DNA from: Mesotaenium endlicherianum
Taxonomy: Eukaryota; Streptophyta; Zygnematophyceae; Zygnematales; Mesotaeniaceae
Length of the DNA stretch: 24,742 nt
Direction: 5' to 3'
NCBI GenBank assembly: GCA_009602735.1
Contig: WELA01004268.1
Coordinates: forward strand, 113,622-138,363
Made by a program: the position numbers and the translations under genes. The first letter of the stretch is position 1. Each line of letters starts with the position of its first letter. Below the pieces are notes generated by a model. The model had not been told where the DNA came from, made no database searches, and saw only the letters and a program-made list of their open reading frames with translations. Of the stretch, positions 10,078-18,936 are shown in pieces.

Positions 10078-10310
10078 TTGACCCTATTTTTTTGCTATAA
10101 CCTACAAGGCGGCAGAGTTGACCAAATTGTACAAATTATAGCTCAGACAATGCCGACAGTCATGAACATAATGTGAAAAAATAGAAATCCTCATTCCGAC
10201 TTATGTCGACAAAGTTATGGCTGAAACAGTGAAGCACATAACTAAATTTTTCGTTCAGATTCACTATTTTTCACCTGCAGAGGTCTACTTAGGAGATTAA
10301 CCTTATAGCC

Positions 10311-12240
10311 ATGGCTTTGTCCTCTTCGCAGCCTGAAATTGTTGTGGGGCGTAAATTGTTGATACCCTCTACCTTCTGGGGGAAGAAATGGGCAGAACAA
10401 GTCTTTGGCAAATATTTTGTGGAGTTCTTCCTAATCGGAGTGGTTAAAAAAGAGGTTATTAGGCACAAAAAAGATAGTGCATGGATCATAGATGCCTTGT
10501 TTGAAAACGATAAAAATCATTGGGAGCCTTGGCAAGTTCGGGAGTACCTTACTAATGTCTTGGAAGAGTCTTGGTTCTCTTCATAACCGTGTGTAATGCG
10601 TTATGGAACACTTTCTGCAGGTGCTTCTTTGGTTGCTTCTGCTTCTGAAATTGATGGTCAAGGTCATGTTTCTTCCTCACAAGGGACACTTGGTGACTCT
10701 CAACCACAAGATGAATATGTGGATGAGGAAGAGGAGGAGAAGGAGGAGTAGGAGGAGGAGGATGAACAGGAAGAAGATAGGAGGAAGGGCTGACTTGCAA
10801 AAAAAGAGGCAAAGAGATAGTGCTCAGTGGACAGGGTAGAAAAAAGATTGAGAAGAACTAAGGCTAACTGGTGCACAGGAAGAGGTCAAGCAATAGATAT
10901 AAGACCAAGGAAGGTATTAGTAATAAAGAGGAAGAGTTTTCCTCTGACAAAGAGTTGGAGAGAGAAGGCAATCCCATGGAGGAGGAACACACAACCACTG
11001 AAGATGTCCAAGAGGAGTTCTCCTGGAGGCCCCCAGTTCCAGGAGACGAATTGGAGGCAACATCCTGGTGGTTCTACACAATCAAGTCTGCAAGGAGTAA
11101 GCTCCAAAGTATTCATGAAGTACTCTTTCTTTGCTGTGCTATGCCTCTTCATTGGCATGGATTGGTTTGAGCTCTTGGTGGATGAGACAAATGCATAAGC
11201 TGGTCTTAATAGAGCTAAGCACTGGAAACCTATGACTGTCATAGAGATGATCATTTGGCATGGCCTGTACATTGCCATGGCTTTGAACCCACTGCTTAGA
11301 CTAGCCTTCTAATGGAGAAATGACACAGCACGGCCTATTAAGTTTCCTTCTTTTGGCACTTTCATGTCCAGGAATAGATGGCAGCACATCAAGAGATACT
11401 TTCACCTTCATTCAAACCTAGGTAGAGATGCATTTCCTAGAGACTCTGGTACTTACAAGCTCTGGCAGTGTCAATCTCTTATAGACAGACTTAGGCACAA
11501 GTTCAAAGAACAATATAATCCAGGCCCCAACCTTACTATTGATGAGAGGTTGACTCCTCTTAGGAAAAGGAATTGTCTTGTCAGAGTGTACATGCCTGCT
11601 AAGCCTCGTAAATTTGGCATAGAGTTGTTTATGGTGTCTAACACCATCAACTACTACTGTTTTGACTTTACTGTGTGTGATAAGGTCCCAGGTAGGACAC
11701 GGTTGATGTGGTCTTAGAGCTTATTTCAGGCTTGCCACAAAATCAGGCTTACTCTTTTGTCTTAGATAGAGGTTTCACTTCACCCTCTTTGTTGAAAGCT
11801 CTTGCCGAATTGGGTCATGTAGCAACCAGGAGCTGTCTTAGCAAACACAAAGCACATGCCTAAGACTGCAGATGGGAAGGCTAGCTTACTAGTCTTACCT
11901 GTTCCTAGAGATTAAAGGGAGCCAACTCAAGGAGACCATGTAGCTCTTGCCTGTGACTATCCGGGCCAGATTGCAATGGTGTGACAAGACAAGCAGCTGG
12001 TGCACTTCTTGTCTACTGCTGCGGGTCTAGACCTCACTGAGGTAGATAGAAGACAGATAGATGGTAGCTCAATGAGTGCGTCCTGCCTTGAAATAGTCAC
12101 ACACTACAACACACTCAAAGATGCCGTCGACCAATTTGAAAAGTTGTGTCTCACAAATTGTTACTCTGTGGAGCAGACAACTGTCAGTTTCAAGTGGTGG
12201 CATAAGCTGTACTTGGGCTTGTTTGATTCAGCATGTCGTG
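10311..12240 (+). pseudogene. piggyBac-type transposase relic (DDE_Tnp_1_7, PGBD-like)
   Basis: The ATG at 10311 has a good context and opens a 91-residue frame (GRKLLIPSTFWGKKWAEQVF, WIIDALFENDKNHW) resembling the small N-terminal domain of some PGBD-like proteins. An acidic stretch (DEYVDEEEEE) follows near 10710. The DDE domain runs from about 11100 to 12240. It includes WKPMTVIEMIIWHGLYIAM, MSRNRWQHIKRYFHLH (11364) and NPGPNLTIDERLTP with the first catalytic Asp at 11540. It continues with YMPAKPRKFGIELF, FVLDRGFTSPSLLKALAELG (second Asp at 11765, shifted frame) and DAVDQF (third Asp at 12129), then KWWHKLYLGLFD. Stops at 11197 and 11311, more stops near 11860-11980 and at least one frameshift show it is dead. 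The cysteine-rich C-terminal finger is not seen. Confidence 0.85.
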
Positions 12241-12366
12241 AAACAGATAGATAAATTACTTAGTAAGATAGAGTATTTTATCTATTCAAGACAAGGACTC
12301 TTGAACACAAGTGGTAGCTTCTTGAAAGAAAGATGGCTTCTAAAAAGTTGATATATTTCTGGAATT

Positions 12367-12663
12367 TTGTAAGTACAAAAGTGATTCTCCAATGCCTTTC
12401 TATGTTCTAGCTCTTGTTTAAATACTTGCTAAGTAAGTAATTTCTAGGAAGGCACATGTTGATGTGTTGGCACCCAATACAACCCAAAACTTGCTACCTC
12501 TTTCTAGGATAATGTACACATGTTCTTTTAAGTTTTGACCTAAAAATGGCATATTCGACTTTTGCCACATGGAGATCTTCTAGGTCCTTCCTCCAACTTC
12601 GAAAATGCATTAGAAGGTTCAAAGGACATGAAGCAAGTCACTAGAGTATCTATTCACACTTGA
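12367..12663 (+). repeat. Right copy of the ~290-bp direct repeat flanking the piggyBac relic
   Basis: This copy aligns end to end with 9754-10045 in the same orientation and begins TGTAAGTAC, about 125 bases after the last piggyBac homology. The two copies are diverged, so whatever event produced the pair is old. Its left edge carries the TG expected of an LTR, and its right edge is close to CTTGACTCCA. Confidence 0.75.
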
Positions 12664-13470
12664 CTCCACATAATACTACTCCAAAAATATTCAAAAACAT
12701 TAAAGTAAAAACTAACTAATATATTCTAACTCATATCACTACATCACTTCCTCGATAGAAAAAGCGACGTCTCGACGCGTCAAGTCAAGTTTGACACATG
12801 TGGAGAAGACTGGTCAAAGGCTTCAAGTCAGGTGCCACACATGTAAAGAAAAAGGTTGCAAGTCAGGTGCTACACATGTAAGGTAGACTGGGCAAGGTCG
12901 TGGATGGTGTCACCTTATTGGCTAGCCTACTCCTTAATGATAAGAGAAAGAGTACAAGTTGGCCTAGAAACTGCCACGGATTCAAAAATTCATAACGTTC
13001 ACAGAACTACTTCAAATCTAAAAAATCTAGTGCCAGACAAAGCGCATTGGAGCATTCCAACTTCTGGAGTGTCGTCGAGAGCAGAGAGAATAAGCTCTCC
13101 TCCAAATCTGTGCAAAAACTTTTGAAAATTATAATTCCTTCTCTACTTCTTTCATCTTTGCAAAATTAGTCTAAAAATGGAAGCAATCATGTGTTCTACC
13201 ATAGTCTTGAGTTTCAAAGCATTCCAAGTTCAGGGGAGGGCACAATGTCAGAAGGCATATTCTGCCCTAATAATGCCAGCAGCCTGACTCCCTTGTATTC
13301 AGAGATTTTTAACTCTCTGACCACAACCCCAAAGTGAGTGATCTTAGATTCTAAAAAATTGTCTACTCATGGAATACAACCAAGTAAAATTTCAGAATTT
13401 AATATGTTGAGACCTATCAGCAGTAGCAATTTTAGTTTTCTGTCCAGAAACTGCGAGAAGAGAAGAATGT
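12664..13470. other. Non-coding stretch with a ~35-bp tandem repeat
   Basis: No gene is supported. At about 12780-12890 a unit is repeated three times: CAAGTCAAGTTTGACACATG, then CAAGTCAGGTGCCACACATG and CAAGTCAGGTGCTACACATG, with spacers of similar length. At 13212-13260 a purine tract (CAGGGGAGGG) followed by TGTCAGAAGG resembles a polypurine tract and LTR start of a plus-strand element, but no coding part goes with it. Part of this stretch may be the 3' LTR region of gypsy element 3, whose coding strand is the opposite one. Confidence 0.5.
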
Positions 13471-13476
13471 CTAATG

Positions 13477-13839
13477 TTAGTTTTTCCTCTTTCTGGTTCT
13501 TGCAGGCTGCCTCCAAAGGGTCTTCCGCTGCTTTTGGATGATGTCAGGCTGCCTCTCTAAATTTTTTGGGCGTCTAGTAGAGAGACTTGGGGCTGGTCCA
13601 AGATGGGGGTTGGCGGCATGGAAGCGTTTCAACTTTCGCTGAACTTTGTCAAGGTGGTGCGTTGCCACCCAACTATTCTCAGAATTTAGACATCCTTTCC
13701 ATTTGATCAAGTATTGCTGCCGGTTCCTGAAATTTCTCATAGCCAATATGTCTTCCACCTTGTACTCTAAATGATCATCCACTATTGTTGGGGCTGGTGG
13801 GGTTGTCACTCGTCCTGGGAACTTGTTGTCCGGTTGCAC
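13477..13839 (-). pseudogene. Chromodomain at the end of gypsy element 3 integrase
   Basis: The frame contains EYKVEDILAMRNFRNRQQYL followed by IKWKGCLNSENSW and HHLDKVQRKLKRF, matching the three-strand-plus-helix chromodomain pattern with the aromatic Y, W and W positions. The C-terminus is basic (RTRKRKN). In chromoviruses this domain binds histone marks and guides integration. It is intact over its own length but disconnected from the integrase by frameshifts. Confidence 0.85.
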
Positions 13840-15715
13840 ATATGGCTTGAAGAGGGAAGCGTGGAATGCCGGGCGATGTGCATAGTCTTGGGAAGTTCTA
13901 GCTTGAAAGCAACGGGGTTGACTTGTTGGATAATCTTGAAGGGTCCCAAATACTTGGGAGAGAACTTTCTGCCGACAGGCCTATTGTTCTGGGAAATATT
14001 CTTGGATGATAGTAACACGTTGTCATCCACGTAATTTCTCTTCTGGACCTATGTGCCACTCTTGCTTGAGCATCTTGCGCGTGTTGTAGAGCTTTCTTGG
14101 CTGCTGCAAGGGCTGCTTCTAATGTCTCCAAAATATATGTTTCTGCAGGTACTTCATCATGGCCAACCGTGAAGCTCAATGGCGTGGTCGGATGGAAACC
14201 ATAGTTGAGGAAGAATGGGGACTCTTGGGTAAGGCCTTTGCTGTGTTGTTGTAGGCAAACTTTCAGGGGGTCAAGTACATGTCCTAGTCTTGCTCCAGAG
14301 TAGACAAGTAGGCCTTTATAGAGGTCTTTAGGATACAATTCATACGCTCTGCTTGCCCATCGGATTGCAGGTGGTAGGCAGTGGACATATCCAGCGATGT
14401 ACCCAAGTTCTTGAAAATATATTTTCAAGAATGGCTTGTGAATCTTGGATTTCTATCCGACACAGTCCATGCAGTCAAAAGATGTTGTCAAAGATGAGTC
14501 TTGCTAACTGGGGTGCTCTAATCTTGATCGTTGTGAGAATGAGATGAGCCATCTTGGTAAGTCTGTCCACCACCGTCACTACTGCAATATGGCCTCGAGG
14601 TGTCACGCGCAGGTCCACGATGAGGTCCATTGAGATGTCCGTCCGTTGCCTTTTGAGGATTGGTAGTGATTGGAGAAGTCCTCCCGCCTTTTGTGATGAG
14701 GGCTTGATTCTTTGGCATGTGTCACAGCTCTTGCAGTATTCCTTGACTTGCTTAGACATGCTTGCCCAGCAATTAGTCTTGGCTAGAACGCCGGTGGTCT
14801 TTAGGGTCCCAAAGTGTCCTCCAAGAGGATTGTCGTGTGCTTCTTGTAGGACCAAGTGCCGAAGGTCTAAGTCATTAGGAACACATCTTTGGCCCGTGTC
14901 TTGCCTCACCCAATAATTGCTTTCTTGCTTCTTGTATGGGTCCAAGGTTGCTTCTCCGTTCTTGTAGTAAGGGTCTCTTTCATAAGCGGCTAAAAATTGA
15001 GCTTCCAGATATGTCTTCAGGGATGTCATCATTACGTTTAATTGCAGTCTTGAGAGGGGGTCAGCCAGGTTTGTCTTGCCGGGCTGGTACTGAATCGTGA
15101 TATTATATTGTTGCAAGTACACACTCCATCTTGCTTGTCTTCTAGAGAGATGGGGTTGTGTCTGGATGTGCTTCAGCGCTTCGTGGTCCGTAGTGATCAA
15201 CACCTTGCGTCCTTCAGCGTAGCAACGCCAAAGCTTCAGGGTATATATAATCGCCAACGCCTCTCGCTTTGTGGTTGTATAATTTTGCTCGGTTGAGTAT
15301 AGCTTTCTTGACTCGTAGGCAACGGGCTGCAGTCCCTTGCCTTAGTCTTGGAGCAGGATTGCTTCTATTCCATAAAAAGATGCATCGATGATGACGTGGA
15401 AGGGCCAATCTGGGTTTGGATTTGAAAGTGTGAGCACCGGGAATGTCGTCAGTCTTTGCTTCAGTTGTTGGAATGCTTCCTCCTCTTTCTTGGTCCAAAT
15501 ATATGGCTTGTCCTTCTTGAGTAAATCGGTGAGGGGGGCTGCTATGTGCAAAAAGCTCTGGATGAATCTCCTGTACCAATTGGCAAATCCCAAGAATGAT
15601 TGGGGTTCTCTCTTGGTAGTGGGGGTTGGCCATTCCTCCACCACCGTGGTCTTCTTGGGGTTTATCTTGATGCCATCAGCGATCACGCCTCCGAGGCTGC
15701 CAGAGAATGGACTCT
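13480..15715 (-). mobile_element. Truncated chromovirus-type Ty3/gypsy relic (element 3)
   Basis: Reading leftward on the minus strand, the segments are the RT C-terminal part, RNase H, integrase with all three domains and a chromodomain. The RT catalytic core, protease and gag are missing, because the right end breaks off at about 15700-15735 and joins a DIRS-type RT fragment in opposite orientation. Stops and at least three frame changes interrupt the reading. The chromodomain places it among chromoviruses, whose integrase tail targets modified chromatin. Confidence 0.88.
13845..14470 (-). pseudogene. Integrase core end and C-terminal region of gypsy element 3
   Basis: Across shifting frames I read DRNPRFTSHS (second catalytic Asp), LGTSLDMSTAYHLQSDGQ with AERMN (catalytic Glu), and SPFFLNYGFHPTTPLSF. 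A helical region follows (ETLEAALAAAKKALQHAQDA), then the GPY/F-like beta module [26 protein letters not shown]. The DD-E residues are thus all present in the DNA, but several stops and frame changes prevent one product. The last part passes into the chromodomain frame near 13840. Confidence 0.8.
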
Positions 15716-15731
15716 CCCAAGTCTCCCACAC
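14475..15731 (-). pseudogene. RT end, RNase H and integrase N-terminal half of gypsy element 3
   Basis: A single frame with one TAA (15342-15344) reads from the RT connection (GVIADGIKINPKKTTVVEEW, QSFLGFANWYRRFI) through RNase H (VIIDASFYGIEAILLQ, then YNITIQYQPGKTNLADPLSR) to the HHCC region (GGHFGTLKTTGV ... CKSCDTCQRIK). It ends in the integrase core with ISMDLIVDL holding the first catalytic aspartate, and VDRLTKMAHL. The TAA lies where a glutamine (CAA) is expected between LLQD and [13 protein letters not shown]. The frame ends at a TGA just after LIFDNIF, and the core resumes in another frame. Confidence 0.88.
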
Positions 15732-15734
15732 TGC

Positions 15735-16260
15735 ATATGCCCCTTGAACGTGGTCGAGGGCAAGAAGTTACGGTTAATTCATGACCTGCGCCACGTGAAC
15801 AAAGCGTTGAAAAAAGTTAAATTTAAGTACGAGGGGCTGGATAAGTTAGTCGATGTCGTGCACGTAGACGACTTCGTGTTTACCATTGATCTCAAATCTG
15901 GCTATCATCACGTCAAGATGCACGAAGATGCACATACGTTCTTGGGGTTTGAGCTGGATAAGAAGATTTACACTTTCACATGTCTCCCTTTCGGGCTTGC
16001 GATCGCACCTTACGTATTCACACGAGTGGTGAAAGAGCTGGTGGGAAGGTGGAGGCAGATGGGGATACGAGCCATAGCATATCTTGACGATTTTCTGGTG
16101 AGCTGTCCCAGTGAGGACGCCCACGCGCGAACAATGCGGCTGGTGTTAGGCAAACTTGCACTAGCAGGATTCGTGGTGAATATGCAGTAGGCAGTACTTA
16201 CGTGTTCAAAAATCACACAATTCTTGGGTGTTGTGATAGACACTCGTAAACTTTGCATAC
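15735..16260 (+). pseudogene. DIRS-type reverse transcriptase fragment
   Basis: From PLNVVEGKKLRLIHDLRHVN onward the frame carries the RT blocks: FTIDLKSGYHHVKMHEDAHT, FLGFELDKKIYTFTCLPFGL, APYVFTRVVKELV and the catalytic IAYLDDFLV, ending AGFVVNMQ. After a TAG at 16188-16190 the same frame continues with SKITQFLGVVIDTRKLCI, the usual next block. The combination LPFGL-APYVFT, GIRAIAYLDD and the LGVVID block is typical of DIRS-like (tyrosine-recombinase) retroelements and not of Ty3/gypsy. No RNase H, methyltransferase or recombinase is recognised downstream, so this is an isolated piece of about 500 bases. Confidence 0.8.
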
Positions 16261-18055
16261 TACTACTCCTACTATTCTTTCTAAAATCACCTTCTTTCTT
16301 TCGAAATCAGGCAATTTGAACACAAATTGTCAAATTTCTGTATACTCGTTATGCTTGAGAGAATTGATTAAGAACTGGGTATATGAGTAGCCGGTTGTTG
16401 ACACTGCAGTAGTTGATGCAAGTGTTGAGAAAGCAGGTAGGCCTCTTCATGCTGACCTCGTTCACCTGTGATAACGTTACTGGACCATCGCTGTCACTTC
16501 CATATACAACTACACTTGTGGCAATGACATCTGTCTCTTTTCTTTGCGAACGAGACCTTCATCAAGGCAAAATAAGATTCACTACTTTCGTCTTTGTATT
16601 TGGTTGAAATTTCCAAGCACAGAGAAGGTAGACAATTGCCGCGTCTACGAGCTAATAGATCATGAAAGTTAGTAAGCTTGCACTAGGACCATCTTGCCCC
16701 TTTAGTGGTGCTCATCTGTCTTTGACCAACTAGGTGCTCCCTCACATCAAGGTGTTACCTCACATCAAGGTGTTCAAATACTTGCCAACGCTCAACTTTG
16801 CGTATCCTAGTCCAACTTCATTCCTTAGCGGCGCCACTTTGCCCATGAAAAACCACCCCCTCCACTCTTACGAGTTCAGGATGGCCGACCTCGTCCGCTG
16901 CCCTGCCCGAGTAATAGCCGCAAACCAGACCCGTAATTAGTCCACGTTGACCCTACTCTTGGCTCAAGGAGTACCACACATTTCATCATTCACATATGAA
17001 TCCAGCAATTTATTGATTAACTCCGTCACTACACAAACGAAAATTGCAAAATGCCATCCAAACTGCAATATGTTCCTCCCTCATAAGTTTTGGTCAGTGC
17101 GAGTGGTTCTGCTCATGCACCCTACCTCATGCACCATATCTCATTACTCTACACTCTTTGGTTTGCACGTGGGGTGCCTGGATGGAGCCCCTTATGTGCA
17201 TGTGAACACGGGCACACGCAACACTTAAGTTTCTCCTTGAGACGCATGTGTACATATATAGAAAACTTGCACACCCGGGCCTTTTTGCTCCGTCGCGTGG
17301 ATTTGCACGTGATCAAATATGATTCTATATCCATGATCGCACTTTTTAGTACAGAAACTGCTGCAAACGACACGAATTGGCTTACAGGTTAGCGTGTAGT
17401 GCTCCATATTTTTGGAGCTAGCCAGTTTTCATCGGCAGCTTTCAAGTGTTGCTAAATGAATGACCCAACATGCAGGTTGTGATGTGGCCATGCTTCAATC
17501 ACTATGTACATACAGCCCCCAATATGGACATGGTAAGAAACCTATCTTGAGAATGTGTGATAGCAAAAGACATAGGACTCGGCTTGAAACCTTTTATAAG
17601 ACAAAAAACGCGGCAAGTCAGAGCAATACCTGTGCAAAGATCCATTCCACCTCAAGAAGCTAATTTGCTTGCTGTACTTTTATAGTTCTGGGTGCCACAT
17701 CCACGAGCCTACACTCTCTATACCAAGAGACATGGTAGACATGAAATGAAAGCAAGAAATAGAAGCAAGTATTAAGGGGCACTAAATCCACAGTTTTGGT
17801 CCCATAAAGAACTATATGTACATTATCTTCCGAGCTACACAAGTATAAATAAAAGAGATACACACGAGCATTAATTTGCCACAATCTAACCTCTGCCCTT
17901 CCCATCACACACAAACATGACACCCCAAACCTTGACTAACAAATCTAATAACTTTCTTATACTCCGCGGTAGTTACCGTGAAAGGCACTGCATTCACAAG
18001 CAGTTTATGGAGACAATATCCAACTAGCGAGCGTCCTTATCTATAATGAAGGCAG
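16261..18055. other. Non-coding stretch; probable 3' UTR of gene B at its right end
   Basis: No gene is supported on either strand. A perfect 17-base tandem (CCTCACATCAAGGTGTT, spaced 18) sits at 16740-16775. The part from about 17650 to 18055 directly follows the stop codon of the minus-strand gene B and is the natural place for its 3' UTR. The rest is moderately AT-rich single-copy-looking DNA, and the DIRS fragment may extend a little into it undetected. Confidence 0.5.
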
Positions 18056-18890
18056 CTACACAGCAGCCCCCGTGGCAGGAGGCTGGTAGTGTGACACATC
18101 AGCAGCAGCCTCAGCCACATCATTCTCGTCATCCACCTGCACAGTGCGGAGGTCAAGAAGTAGCAGGTACTGCGTGTGAGCATCAAAACCCGTGCAAGCA
18201 TCAAAATGCACAGAGGCATAGATGACATTCCAAAGACACCACCTGCCTTGCGAGTGGCCCAAGACCAGTACATACCACCCACCTGGGATACACTGCGACA
18301 AGTGCTAAGCATACACACGTGGCGCATACCCTCGCCAACATAAATCACCTGTGGCGAAACTATGCGCCCAACCCAACGGCAAGTGGGAAAGAGCCGGCCA
18401 CAGATAAACCTGTGCAGTTGGACACCACTTGTCTCACCACATGTCCCACCACCTGTCCCACCACCCGTGTCCCACTATTTGTGTCCCACGACCTGTGTCC
18501 CACTACCCATCTTGAAATTTCAGCCACAAGGCATACCTGGAGCAGGGGGGTGCGGTACTCGGGGGTGGCCACCAGCACATAGGGAGTGGTGCTCTCCTCC
18601 TCGTCCTCTTCTGCGTGCACGATGGTGGCAGCGCACGAGAACAGGAGGGCAAAGGCGACGGAGAAGATCATGCCGGCCAGCACAGCTCCCGCCACGCTCA
18701 CAAAGGGAGCCTGCCTGACGTATTCCACCACGCTGACTGCCACATGCAATAAACACAATAAGATGAACTAAGAAGGGGCGTGGTTTGCCAAGCACACACA
18801 CCCAAAGACCTGAATGTTAACACATTGACAAGGTCACAGAACATATGCCATACCAGCACATTCTTTTCCCGCTCCCCTACCCCCTTCTCC

Positions 18891-18936
<46 letters not shown>

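Noticed and set aside
16413..16607. Continuation of the DIRS element into an RNase H domain
   Set aside because: No RNase H motif could be read in any frame; homology is not supported beyond about 16260.
17660..17923. Minus-strand 87-codon frame downstream of gene B
   Set aside because: It lacks domains and lies where the gene B 3' UTR is expected.
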